64,000 bases of DNA from Megaleporinus macrocephalus (Eukaryota; Chordata; Actinopteri; Characiformes; Anostomidae): assembly GCA_021613375.1 (NCBI GenBank), contig CM038711.1, positions 19,205,694 to 19,269,693 on the forward strand, written 5' to 3'. How positions within the stretch are numbered: the stretch's first letter is position 1; each line of letters starts with the position of its first letter. A model generated the notes under the pieces. It saw only the letters and a program-made list of their open reading frames with translations. It had not been told where the DNA came from and searched no databases. Shown one piece after another: positions 25,823-40,994 of this stretch. A program made the position numbers and the translations under genes.

Positions 25823-25950
25823 CCAATAGGGTTCAGGGGGCGGTCCGTGAGCTCTGACCAGTCAAACACAGTCACTTTCCATATATGGCAACTCATCTCC
25901 ATGGCAACGTGTGCTAAGTTGCAGCAGTCGTGTCAAAGTTCACTATATAG
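25823..25950 (+). promoter_or_regulatory. nr2f1b: Main nr2f1b core promoter
   Basis: Elements in order: a CCAAT box (25823), a GGGGGCGG GC box (25836), a perfect CArG box CCATATATGG (25879-25888), an RFX-type half-site CCATGGCAAC (25899-25908) and a TATA box TATATAG (25944). A start of transcription about 25-30 bases beyond the TATA box, near 25,975, is predicted. Order and spacing are compact and the sequence between them is complex, as expected for a developmental promoter. The CArG box suggests SRF input. Individual motif function is inferred. Confidence 0.6.
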
Positions 25951-25974
25951 AGAGCTCGGTGAGCTGATCAGAGA

Positions 25975-26843
25975 GAAAGCATTCTGCCAGCCGAGCGCCT
26001 CCAAATCGCGATCACTTCCTAACCTTCCCCCCCTTTTTAACATATTTGATCACTTTGATTCTCTCCTTCTCCTCCTCATTATTTTTTTCTCCGCGCATGA
26101 AGGAGGTTCTATAGGTTGTGATCTCCCTCTCTCTCTCCCTCTCTCTCTCTCTTTTTGTTTTTTATTATCGCCGCTCGCTTGCCGGAGAGTTTGACTTCGC
26201 GTTTGACTCGAGCTCGGGCTTCATCCGCGCGCAGGCTGCTAGCGCTACCTCATCCGAAGAAAAAGGGAAAGAAGAGCAGCGACATTTTTTAATATATATA
26301 TTTTTTTCTTCTGCGCGTGCCTGCCAGTTGTTGGTTTTCCTTCAAGACTCGCTGGAACTTGGTGTCGCCAGTGTGTGTTGTTTTCGCCGCGCGGCTGTGT
26401 GAAAGTTGTCGGCCCGTCTCTAGTCGCAGGCTATCTTCCCTTTTTACGCCGTATTTATTTTCCTTTTTCTTCTTCTTCTCTTCTTCTGCTTCTTCTTCTT
26501 CTCCTTTTTTTGCCTTGATGGGTTTCCTGGATGGCTGACTGCAGGCGCCCCTGGACTTGGCCTCTAAGAGCAGGACCGCGATTCGGCTCGCCTTCGCCTC
26601 ACTTCTGACCACCGAGTAGGCTAACGCTCCCAGTTCCAGCGACGGCGTGCCGGATACACAGCCTCCGCCGAAGCGAGCCTGCATTATTTATTTGACTGTT
26701 TCCAGAAGCCAAGAAAAGAAGCAAATCGTGCCCTGTCTGCTGCTGTTGTTGTTGTTGTTGTTTTTTTATTGTTACTAGATTTCTCTCGAGCCAAGAACGC
26801 CAACACGGAAGACAAAAAGTTTTCCCAACGCTGACTGATAGAT
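25975..26843 (+). other. nr2f1b: 5' UTR of the main transcript with upstream ORFs
   Basis: About 870 bases separate the predicted start site from the main ATG with no intron obvious. The leader is pyrimidine-rich (CT tracts near 26,130 and TTC tracts near 26,470). Three upstream ORFs are visible: 26097-26114 (5 codons), 26518-26538 (6 codons) and 26531-26608 (25 codons, overlapping the previous one in another frame). All end before the main start. The true 5' end is inferred from the TATA box. Confidence 0.5.
26531..26608 (+). other. 25-codon upstream ORF in the leader
   Basis: Starts ATGGCTGAC, with G at +4 and C at -3, and ends TGA at 26606. It overlaps the 6-codon uORF at 26518-26538 by a frame shift. 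It could reduce initiation at the main ATG. The peptide is Arg/Pro-rich and matches no known family. Confidence 0.35.
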
Positions 26844-27312
26844 ATGGCAATGGTAGTGTGGCGAGGCTCCCAGGACGATGTGGCTGAGACGCAGGGCGCG
26901 CTCTCGTCGCAAGCCCAAGGAGGACTGTCCCTGGCCGCGCCGCAGCCCGGCCAGCTGAACCTCGCCGCCTCGCAGGTGGCCCCGCCGACCCCGCAGACGC
27001 CCGTGCAGCCGGGCGGCCCCAACGCCAACGCGCAGTCCACGCCGTCCAACCCCACGTCGCAGAGCCAGTCGGACAAGCAGCAGCAGCAGCAGCAGCACAT
27101 CGAGTGCGTGGTGTGCGGCGACAAGTCCAGCGGCAAGCACTACGGCCAGTTCACGTGCGAGGGCTGCAAGAGCTTCTTCAAGCGCAGCGTGCGCAGGAAC
27201 CTCACGTACACGTGCCGCGCCAACCGGAATTGCCCCATCGACCAGCACCACCGCAATCAGTGCCAGTACTGCCGCCTCAAAAAATGCCTCAAAGTTGGCA
27301 TGAGACGGGAAG
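26844..27312 (+). CDS. nr2f1b: COUP-TF nuclear receptor, coding exon 1 (A/B region and DNA-binding domain)
   Basis: Encodes residues 1-156 plus the first base of codon 157. The start is the ATG with G at -3 and +4 that yields MAMVV, the invariant COUP-TF N-terminus. Residues 1-85 form a flexible Gln/Pro/Ser-rich A/B region ending in six Gln. The zinc-finger domain follows: the first finger uses Cys88, 91, 105 and 108 with P-box EGCKS (106-110); the second uses Cys124, 130, 140 and 143. The [11 protein letters not shown] tail (147-156) continues into the C-terminal extension. The exon ends at a GTATTG donor; reading on into the intron meets a stop within six codons. The exon is very GC-rich compared with the flanks. 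Confidence 0.97.
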
Positions 27313-31135
<3,823 letters not shown>

Positions 31136-31778
31136 GCAGAAGGAGCGATCAAAGGGAAGCTGTGACTACAATAGTTAGCGCTTCTTTTGTAGAAGGAAAC
31201 GGCTGTTACACGAGTTTACTTTCACGAAGAAAAAAGACGTTTTCATAAATGACTGTGAATTAAAAAAAAACATTCAGTGAACTTTCAAAAATCCACATTG
31301 CTCCCAGTGTCATTCTGAACAAGTTGTTCTTATGCTTTTTTATAAAAAAGAAAAAAAGAAAGAAAGAAAAAAGAAAAAGGGACAAAAAAGAATAAAAGGA
31401 CAGAAAACGTACAAAGGATTTTGATAATCCTTTTTGGGGTGGGGGGTGAAATGAAACTATAAAGTGCATTAAAGCGATAATTTGGAAAAATTTAGGAGGA
31501 AAGAAAAAAGTCCGTTTTCTTTTTTTCCCCCAAATGGATATATTTGTCCTGTGTCCATGTATCTATAGCTGTTTTGTATTTTTTCCCTCCTTTCTGGTTC
31601 CAAACCGGCCTCTGTGACTCTGTAGTATGCAGTTGTGTTTTTTTAATAATCACGACTTATAGAGCGGTTGAGTAATGTAAAGACGTTCTTCAAGAATTAA
31701 AAAGGAAAACTCTACAGCAATATAGGACAAGTATATACTTAAATGCTGCAAGCGCACTTAGTGTTGGAATATCCCCTT

Positions 31779-31784
31779 AATAAA
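31779..31784 (+). terminator. nr2f1b: Possible proximal poly(A) signal
   Basis: AATAAA hexamer 0.65 kb after the stop. The downstream GU content is weak, so usage is uncertain. It would give a short 3' UTR lacking the Pumilio-type site. Confidence 0.3.
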
Positions 31785-32121
31785 CGGCAGTAGGGAATCT
31801 TCAGGTTTGGGAATCAACTCAGATGAGCTGACCGGTCCACTAAAGGCCAGATTAGCCGTAACGCACCGGGGTGTCCCTGTCCATGCCACTAATGTTCTGT
31901 GTGTTTGTTAGACACCCGGGAAGCATCACCTCTTCAACGATTAAGCTATAAACTTGACCACATTAGACAGTTGTTAGTATAGAAGCTGCGAGCTGCTCCA
32001 TTACGCTCAGAACAAATCATTGGGTTGGAGGCCGTCCACTTTACGCAGTGCGGAATCAGTGAAAAATGTTCACTCTATAGGCTGTTTTGAAGGTGGGAGA
32101 GGTGAGGGGGAGTCGTCAGTC

Positions 32122-32165
<44 letters not shown>

Positions 32166-32174
32166 AATAATAAT
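32122..32174. repeat. (TTA)n-(AAT)n array in the 3' UTR
   Basis: About 14 TTA units turn into four AAT units, so the right end can fold back on the left. Confidence 0.9.
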
Positions 32175-33285
32175 TTGTTTCATGAGCAGCAGTATTAATG
32201 AAGACATCTCGAACAGGTCTCCCCAACCCTTCAAGCATTTAAAGTGCCTGTAAAAGCGCAAAAATACACTGATCTGTTTCTTTAACGTTAGGCTATAGAC
32301 GACGTGTTGGGGGGAGGTGTGGGGGGGGGACACGCTTCAATTTTACAACTCAGTCTTATGATTGTGTATTTCACTTGAAATAAAAAGAGACAGCGATTAG
32401 AGGCAGTATTCTTGTAAATATAGGTCAATTCATTTCAAGGACTTTTTTCTTATACAAAGTATATGTGATTAAGAAAAAAAAACTGTGGTTGCCATTTTTT
32501 CGGTTAAAAAACAAATGTCTTCAAAAATGAGTGGCAGACTTAGCTAGTAGCACTGAAAGTTCTGTTTGTAATGTATATACATATTAAGACAAATGTTTTT
32601 TTTTTCTTTCTTTCTTTTTCATGTATTTAGACTGTGAATGCATGGCCACAGGTCGCTAACCTATTTTACCTTTGATATATATAAATGTAAATGTTTTTGA
32701 CTGTATAGATATAATCTGTGCATTCAGTACACTAGCCCTTGTATTTAAAAAAGGAAAAAGGACAAAAAAAAGAAAAGAAAAGAAAACGTTCAATAATAGG
32801 CTAAGACTTAACAGGGTGAGCTGGTTTGGAAAGGGGTGGCTATTTTGACTTAGTGTTCTGCTCCTTTTCGGTCTGTAACAGATGCCTTGTGTGTGTATGT
32901 GTGAAAGCTTGCAATTTCGTCCTTGTTCTGAGGCTTTTCTTCAACACACAAGACACCATGTTGTGGTTGGATAAAAAGGGATCATATTGTGTAGTTGATT
33001 TGAACAGTTATCTCGGGCTGTTCCCATTTGCCACATATGGACCAGAGAATGATACATGATTGTAATTATGAACAGTTTAAACTGACCCACGTTTTTATAT
33101 AAATATATAAGAATATATTACTGCAGGGTATTGATAACGTATAGATACTTTTTTATTATTATTGATTATTATTAATTGCAAGTGATATACGTGAGTGTGT
33201 GTGGAAGTTTATAGTTGAAAACAATTCTTGTTTGTTTGTGTTAGCTTATTGTAAACAAGCATTCTGCTGTAAATTTGTTCTTGGT

Positions 33286-33291
33286 ATTAAA
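33286..33291 (+). terminator. nr2f1b: Distal poly(A) signal
   Basis: ATTAAA, the commonest variant hexamer, is followed 45-65 bases later by U/GU-rich text (TGTTTTGTCATTTTGTGAG). It lies at the end of a smooth AT-rich stretch after the last coding exon. Confidence 0.6.
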
Positions 33292-33532
33292 TTATAATTT
33301 ATGAATTTGAAATCAAAAGCCTTGCCATGTTTTGTCATTTTGTGAGTGGTCGGTCAATCAGCGACTTGTGTTTTGATGTGTGTTTTACTGCTGAGGGGTG
33401 TGTGTGAGAGAGAGAGTGTGTGTGTGTGCGCGCGCTTGCGAGTGTGGTGGAGAGACTGGCCTCCAAGTTTGGCATGCGAATGGTCGACGTTACGTCTAAT
33501 CTTGGCTATAAATGGGACAAAAGTGTGCACTC

Positions 33533-33574
<42 letters not shown>
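33533..33574. repeat. (ATT)n microsatellite
   Basis: About fourteen ATT units just beyond the end of the gene. Confidence 0.95.
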
Positions 33575-33659
33575 TGGCCTCTTGCGTTTTGAAATACACA
33601 TCTTTGTGAAAAGCATGACGCCTCGGGTGAATACGCATGTCTTCCCCCATGTACAAACT

Positions 33660-34260
33660 CTCTAGTCTTCTTTAGCGACGCCTCACGCGCGTCTGAATTA
33701 GCAATGAAATGCAACGCTGCACATCTGAACGGGCTGCGTGTCAAATGCTGCCATCGTCTGTTTTGAGCGTGGAACATGACAGAAAATGGCAAACAGCTCG
33801 TTGTCCCGCGGTCACAGCTTCCTGTTCACTTCTACAAGTCCGACTCCAAACGAGTGCTTTACACCTCTTTCAGAGAGAGGAGCCCAACCGTGCGAAGGCT
33901 TCCCTCAGAGCTCGCCTCTAACTTGGTGTCCTATTAGTTGAGTCAATATGGCGTCTTGCAGTCCAGTGCGAGTACTGCTCCTCGGAGCGGAGCTCGGGCT
34001 CCTAATAGAAACCACATTGCTGAGAGAAAAGACCCCCCTCCATCCAACATTGGGGGCCTCAGGAAAACTTTTTTCTGACACACATGCAACCCGGTTTGAG
34101 CCTCGCCTGCTGTCCGGAGCGCCAGTTTTTTCAACAAGTTTTTGTTTTCTTTATTTATTTGTATTCCGCTTTGTTGAGTTAAACAAACCGTCAGGTTTTC
34201 ATACTTGTATGATCCATCAAGCTCGCCCCCTACAAAGTTTCCCCAACGTTAGGTGGGGGG
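33660..34260. promoter_or_regulatory. CpG-containing downstream region, possible regulatory element
   Basis: More GC- and CpG-rich than the surrounding desert, complex and repeat-free. It contains an ATGGCGTC YY1-like motif near 33948. Several overlapping frames on both strands look like chance. Listed on composition alone. Confidence 0.25.
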
Positions 34261-34298
34261 TGTATGCTCCTTGGTTAATTCTGGCTCCATTTAAACAA

Positions 34299-34324
34299 CA
34301 ATAGTAATATTAATAATAATATCA

Positions 34325-34361
<37 letters not shown>

Positions 34362-34627
34362 TAATAATGATAATAATAATAATAATAATAATAATACTTC
34401 AGCGTTACTTGCGAACGCTCATGAAGGATACACTGTCTACGATCACGTTAACTGAGATTGATGAGCTTGTTAATAGTACGATTAATTGAACTATTGAACT
34501 ATAATAATAACAATAATAACAATAATAATAATAACAACAATAACAATAATAATAATAATAACAATAATAATAATAACGATGATGATGATGATAATAACAA
34601 TAATAATAATTATTATTATTATTATTA
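34299..34627. repeat. Two (AAT)n/(AAC)n arrays with a mirrored (ATT)n end
   Basis: Array one covers 34299-34396 and array two 34500-34627, with about 100 bases of unique sequence between. The second ends in a short (ATT)n that can pair with its AAT units. Confidence 0.9.
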
Positions 34628-35149
34628 CCCAAAAATATAATTATGGTACCCCACTACTGCTGCCTCGCCGAACTATGTTAAGTTTTATTTTCTATAGTTA
34701 CTTATTTTGATGTGTAATTTTTATCTTATATTTCTTTCAGTGTGAGAGTTTAATATTATAGACTTCCTAAAGTTTCACTAAGTAAATCTGTCTAGTCTGT
34801 ATCGGGTGTCATTCAGTTTTGTAGACTACTTTAAATGATAGTCGGAATTGATTGATGGCGCCTGATGACAGGCAGCTTGCATATATGCTTAATTTTCATA
34901 TTATTTGTGTTGTTATTTTATTATGTTTATTGTTATTATTGCTGTTATGTTCAACCAAGCTTTAAATAACTGCGGGTTCTCTTCAGTGGTGCACATTCTG
35001 AGGGTTTGCTGCTGTTGTGGTTGTTGTGGTTGGTTTTGTTATCGCTCCTGAGTTTAAGTCTGGAAACAAAGTCCATCATATGTGTCAGTGAACACGGCTT
35101 CATCTCTCTTACACTAACCGGAGCGGAGAATCATGGTCTTCTTTAGGCT

Positions 35150-36250
35150 TTAGGCAGAGTCCGCCTGTTTGCTGGAGCTGCGGGTTTAAGTGAGTGGTGA
35201 TTTGGATCAGAGCTTCGCCGCCTTGATTTTAGTTGACAGAGCGTGTGTTGAGGCTGAACTCTATAATTTGCACTTCTGTTCTTTTATTAGCGTTGGACAA
35301 CGAACTAATGAGGTCTCCCTCCGTACAATGTCACTTTTATTTATTTCCTCCTGGAAAAAGAAGCACTTTGGGATTCGGCCGGGCAAACGAGCCAACGCAC
35401 TGTGATTTCTAACTGCTTCTCTATTGATCAAACTCAGCCTGTCCATCAAAGAGAGCGTTCGAGGCGATGAATTGATAAGCCTGCGTTCATGAGGCTATTG
35501 TTTTAGAGAGGCGACTTTTAAAAAAGACAGCAACAATCACCCACCGCCTTAACCATCGTTCTATATAGTACAGTTCCTCAATTTCGAAATCTGGCTCATA
35601 GCAATGGTTGACGCTGCTAATGAAAGCCCATATTGATGGTGCTGGCTGGGCCTTAATTCTTGCATTCTACAGCCGATATTAGGGTGAAATAAAAACTTAA
35701 GCCCCGATACGGATTGCAGCCTAATTGGCGATTGAGTCTAACGCAAAGTTTCATTTTTGCGCGCGCGTGTGCGTTTAACGTCTTTATTAAAACCCATCAT
35801 TGTCTTTAATATGCATCATGCAGTAGGCCCGTGTTATTCTTATGATGAGCTCAGCTCGATGAAGGAAGAGCCGGCAATCGGTTTCCATAGCGACCCCCAA
35901 AGAGATAATAGGCACTGCCTAGTACCCCCTCCACACACTCACCACACCACACACACACACCCCAAAAACGACACTTTAACAATTCTCGCCGTTGCCTGCT
36001 TCATCTGGCACCAGTCGAGGAGAATCTTAAGATGTTTTTTCTTAAGTTTTAACGCCTCCACGCGAAGTATCGGTCGATGTAAAGACGAGCAGATCACTCT
36101 TTTAGGTCTCCAAGTATCCCCCCCTGTACTAGAAAATACGTGGCCTGTCAGTAGAACGTCTTGGTGTTTCAAGTCTTCAGGACATCCGCCCAGCAGTCTT
36201 TAATCCAGAGCGCGTGGCGGACCAGACAAATAACAGCTTCAAGACTTTCC
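35150..36250. promoter_or_regulatory. Candidate conserved non-coding stretch
   Basis: Complex sequence without long repeats and with several homeodomain-type and SOX-type motifs, for example CCTAATTGG near 35720 and ATTGTCTTT near 35798. A 148-codon plus-strand frame at 35757-36203 resembles no family and was rejected. Conservation untested. Confidence 0.25.
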
Positions 36251-36569
36251 CCGTTACGTCAAGCACTTATTATATGTTATTCTTATTAAGGTTGGAGATA
36301 TATCGATAGTGTCAGCTGTTTCAGAGCAGTTCGAATCAGTATTTCACATCAGCTAAATTTGATCATGGCTATTATTATTATTAGTACTAGTATTGTTTAT
36401 TATAATTAGCCGCTTATTTTTTAATTAAATCTCGAACATAAATCGAATCATAGACAGCTTTATGCTGCTTCCTTCGCCGTTTTAACTGTCTGTCAGAGCT
36501 ATCTTTGTTATTTTGAATAAAGTGCTTTAAAATGGACTCGCTGCTCTCGGCTCGGTGGGTTCCTCTCTC

Positions 36570-37010
36570 TAAATGTTAGAAAATTGTGCCATCTACCCGC
36601 TATTCACAGAACTGTCACTTCCAGGACCTCCCGAGACCTTGAGCCAACTTGCACACAAAGGAGGACTGAGGGGGTTGGTGAGATGCTTCGCCGTGTGCAG
36701 TCGGCCCGGTCTGGCCTAAAACAGGCATTAAACAAATAACACCAAAGATTCCCAGCTTGATATATGTGGCGTTATAAGCCGCCTTGAAGTATTTTACTCT
36801 CGAACAGTATGGAGAATATTCACCTCATCACTGAGACACAGCCTCACATCACTGCGGCGACAATCGCGTACATCGTCGCCTCCGCAATAAAAGATATACA
36901 TTGACTTTCTCTTCAGTCGCTGCGTGTCCTGTTATAAACGATATAGTCTCTATTGATGCTGCGCTTGGTGGCTGCGCGTCAGCAGTGACAATAGAAGTAA
37001 AAGGACGCTT
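36570..37010. promoter_or_regulatory. Candidate conserved non-coding element
   Basis: Balanced-composition, repeat-free sequence containing a SOX-type ACAATAG (about 36989), AATAAA-like AT cores and GGCGACAATCGCG. No coding signal. It lies 3.3 kb after the gene end. Confidence 0.25.
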
Positions 37011-37062
37011 TATTGGAGATTGAGCATCGTTTCAGCCTTGTGTTATAAAATGTAGGTCATCG

Positions 37063-37180
37063 TTTATTTATTTATTTATTTGTTTATTTATTTATCATTT
37101 ATCTAGTTAGCTATCCGTCTTTCTAGCAACTTGATCTCTCCTCTCACTCTTTCTCTCTCTCTCTCTCTCTATTTATCTAT

Positions 37181-37249
<69 letters not shown>
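37063..37249. repeat. (TTTA)n, (CT)n and (TA)n compound repeats
   Basis: TTTA units at 37063-37095, CT units at about 37150-37170 and about 33 TA units at 37184-37249. Confidence 0.95.
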
Positions 37250-37250
<1 letters not shown>

Positions 37251-38610
37251 CAGCGTTTAGCCTGATTGTATAAGAACCAGATACCAGACCTCAACACATT
37301 TCCAGTCAGTGAAAATCATTAGTTTTTAGCCCGCAGCTGAAACCCAGTAGTTATCCTGTTGTACCAGGTGTGCCATCAAAGGCAATGATGCGTTTGGCGC
37401 GTGCAGGTTCTCCTGCCCTTTCCCAAACTGCCGAAAACATAAAACTTCCTGCTGCGTGTTTGCTATAGTCTCATATATTGATATTTTACCCAGACCTCGT
37501 AGAGGATGATGGACATGGTCCTTCCTAAATATGTTTTTGTTGTTGGGCGCTCATGTAAAAGAGCCAGAGCCAGGAGAATAAGACTCTGAGGTGCTTCCTC
37601 CTCTTCTTCCGGATTTTGGAGAGCACCCATGATGGATGCTCTCAGCTCGTGCCTGCTGTGATGGTTTGTTTTAGGCCTGTGCTGTTGGGCTGCACTTCGT
37701 TCTCCGCAGTCTTTCCTAAGTTGAACTTCAGCGAGACGTTTCTTCTCGAGCCCCCTTTTTTCCCCGCGCGGCGACAAAAGCCGCCTATGTAGCGCGCGAA
37801 GGGAGAAGAAGGGGGCTGGTCGACACCAAAATGGCAAAGTTCATGTCGAAAAAACTGCTCAGACTTACAAAAGGGGCACCGTGCTTTGTAGTGGCAGAAT
37901 AGAGGCGAAAGAAAAGACAACTGCGGTAGTGGAGGTAGGGCTGTGAGAGTGTTTCAGTGTATGTATATTTGAGTGTTTTTAAAGATTTCTTTTGAAGCTC
38001 TTTTGTGCTGACAAGGCAAAGCCACTTGGCGATGCTGGTCACGGCGCAGGCAACTTTGCTAACCTCTTGAAACGAATGAATCTTTTCGTTTTGAGACCAG
38101 TCGCCTGCTATCTTTTGTAGACAGGATCCATGACTACCATACGTAAGCAGCGCGCAACTAGATAAAAGCGTGGCTTTATTTATGTATTATTTGCTGTTAC
38201 TGCAGCGGAATAATGTTTATTACTGAGGATGTAATAGAGGCTAAAATGAAGTGATGTGACTGTATTAGAGAACAGTATTAGAGAACGGAGGGATCTCTCA
38301 CTGGAGGGTCAGTGGCTGTATTAGGCATCTACAGACAAAATTCTCTCCAATCACACAAAATCTTTAGAACAGAGCGAGTCAGCTGTTATTGTGTAATTAA
38401 AGTAATCAAAAGTAGGTTATGTGAATTAGTGTGCGGGAAGTTTATCACCCAACGCATCACCCAAGTCTTTATATTTCCTTCACAAATGTTTCGAAAGTCA
38501 CGTTTAAGTGAGCGTATGTGTCCAAACGGATTTTCTATATTACAGTAAAGCACTTTTCGCGGTAGCTGCCTGTGATGAGCCGTATCAACTAACATATCAT
38601 CTAACATAAT
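37250..38610. other. Intergenic, no gene seen
   Basis: A moderately GC-rich part (37380-38060) has overlapping frames on the minus strand, but none matches a family. No splice-supported exon was found. Confidence 0.45.
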
Positions 38611-38613
38611 AAG

Positions 38614-38616
<3 letters not shown>

Positions 38617-38654
<38 letters not shown>
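38617..38654. repeat. (AAT)n microsatellite
   Basis: About twelve AAT units. Confidence 0.95.
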
Positions 38655-38657
<3 letters not shown>

Positions 38658-38970
38658 GGTATTTTATAGCTATATTTAAATTGCACTAATTGTAGTTTAG
38701 ATTTATGTTGATGTGTTTTAATAGGAGCCGTGAGTGATATAGAGATGACCAAATTGGACAGTCTTTAGTGTGTTTGGAGTCCCTTCCCCCTCAGACATAC
38801 AGCTCTACAGTGTCAGAAACAGTTCAGGGTCGCAGGCAGTTCGTGCATGATTATAAGAAAGCAACAGCAGCGCTGTAAGCCGCTCTAACGGGGCGGGTGG
38901 GCTGCAGCAATAGTGTTGGAGAAACGCTACATGTTACTGCATATTACTGATTTACCTACATCTCTGTTAC

Positions 38971-38971
<1 letters not shown>

Positions 38972-39041
<70 letters not shown>

Positions 39042-39054
39042 CCTCTCTCTCTCT
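38972..39054. repeat. (CT)n microsatellite
   Basis: About forty CT units with CCCT interruptions near the right end. Confidence 0.95.
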
Positions 39055-39119
39055 TTCCTCTTTCTTTTTCAAACTCATTATTTGTGGACGTAAGTTGAAG
39101 ATTGGGGTTTTGTGAATGA

Positions 39120-39120
<1 letters not shown>

Positions 39121-39198
<78 letters not shown>
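39121..39198. repeat. (TCTA)n tetranucleotide microsatellite
   Basis: About nineteen perfect TCTA units, likely length-variable. Confidence 0.97.
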
Positions 39199-39706
39199 CA
39201 CGCACACTAATCAGAGTGTTTATAATTTGCTGAGGTGGTGGACTGGCGTGTAGGGATAGTGAAAGTGTAACGGTCCTTACTGTAGGTTCCCGGCTGATGT
39301 GTCTGAGGTAAGATTAATACTGTTCATCTGAAATATGCTCCAGTCTGGCTGCAGATGTATACTGATCGTTTTACACTGTAGACATGTAAAAATATTCAAA
39401 TCACTATTCAAATATTCGGATTAATCAATTATTGGACTAATCAAATCGTCAAATCGACAAATAATCGTCAAAAGTTTTCACCATTAACGACACGCATTTC
39501 GAATACTCATTTCAAATGTTTAAAATAAAAGAAACAGTAACAGGGACTGTGACATAATTATAGTAAAAACAATAAAAATACAAACATAACAATATCAATA
39601 TAATGGCAATAATACTGCTAAAAAATAATACAATAAAAAATGATAATAATAACAATAATAATAGCAACACTTATAACAGCTGCAATGCTTATGCTTCTAT
39701 TCATTG

Positions 39707-39789
<83 letters not shown>

Positions 39790-39790
39790 T
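39707..39790. repeat. (AAC)n-(AAT)n microsatellite
   Basis: About nine AAC units change directly into about nineteen AAT units. Confidence 0.95.
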
Positions 39791-40690
39791 AGTACATGTA
39801 CTATATATACTATATTATTCAGTCATCTCCATGATGATCATCGTCATTATTATCATCATCAACATCATCATCATCATCATTGGTACTATAACAGGCATAC
39901 ACCTGTTTCTTCATCTCGGATCATCGGATCATTTGGAAATCAAGCTGCTGTCCATCGTTGAGAAGACCACACTGCACCGGTTCGGGGGGCTTTATTAGTC
40001 TGAGGAACAAAGCAGAGCGGTGTAACCACACACACCGCCTTCATCGTTGAGCTCACTGGTCCTCAGTGTGGATCTCCAGCCCGGCGTGTCCTGAGCGCGT
40101 TCTACTGCAAAGCCTTCATGTTTGTAAATCACACAGTGTTCACTGGCTGATATTCTGCAGGACATTCACTCAAATTATCTTCTAGCATAAAGAACAAAAC
40201 AAAAATAAAAAATATATATTTGGGCGAAAAGAGCCTTTGTGAGATGTTTCCGTGATCAAACAGTGGACGTGACAGAGCAGCAGTGTTGATGACAACATGT
40301 TTATGTGAATATGTTAATAATTAAGAGTTCTCATGTGAGGTGAACAGCAAAAAACTCAATTCTGCTCCACCAAACTCACTTTGCTCAATGGAGAACAGAC
40401 AGCGTGTCGTTCCCTTTTTGAAAGCGAGATGGCGCTGTTTTGTGCTCCAGTCAAAGGGAACCTTCGGTGAACCCGACCTCCAGTTGCCTTTTCAGTTCTC
40501 TGCGCTCCAGCTACAGCTTACTGATGGTGTTACAGCAGTAATACGCGCACACATCTCTAATGTGATTAAACAGTAGTTAGTATCCACTCGTGATGTATTA
40601 TATTATCTTTTTTTTTAACTTTAGTCCAACCTTAACTGAACTGCCTGGCTAATTAAATCCCACAGCTTTTGCATTACATCAAACATAATG

Positions 40691-40692
<2 letters not shown>

Positions 40693-40730
<38 letters not shown>
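40693..40730. repeat. (ATT)n microsatellite
   Basis: About twelve ATT units. Confidence 0.95.
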
Positions 40731-40900
40731 GCTATAGTACTAGGTCTGATTGCTGGTTGTATCTGTAGTTTTAACAGATGATAGTTCTTTTTTGGTTTAT
40801 TGCGTTACATTTTATGTTATACATTAATGAGCTGTATACATATTATACATAATTTTCTTTATAAAAAGGGGCAGAGTTTTGAGGCTCAGATGTTAAGTAG

Positions 40901-40953
40901 CAACAACAACAACAACAACAACAACAATAATAATAATAATAATAATAATAATA

Positions 40954-40994
<41 letters not shown>
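40901..40994. repeat. (CAA)n-(TAA)n-(TTA)n self-complementary array
   Basis: About eight CAA units, nine TAA units and then about thirteen TTA units. The TAA and TTA blocks meet head to head and form a perfect inverted repeat. Confidence 0.95.

Larger units (their letters stand above)
31136..33310 (+). other. nr2f1b: 3' UTR
   Basis: About 2.2 kb of AT-rich sequence after the stop. It holds a miR-302/430c-type seed match GCACTTA (31754), a possible proximal AATAAA (31779), a Pumilio-type TGTAAATA (32413), an ATT array (32122-32174) and several A-rich tracts. The end is set by ATTAAA at 33286 followed by U/GU-rich text (33330-33350). The 3' end is inferred from these signals. Confidence 0.65.

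Noticed and set aside
35757..36203. 148-codon plus-strand frame
   Set aside because: No family resemblance, contains His/Thr low-complexity from a CA-rich patch, and no splice context.
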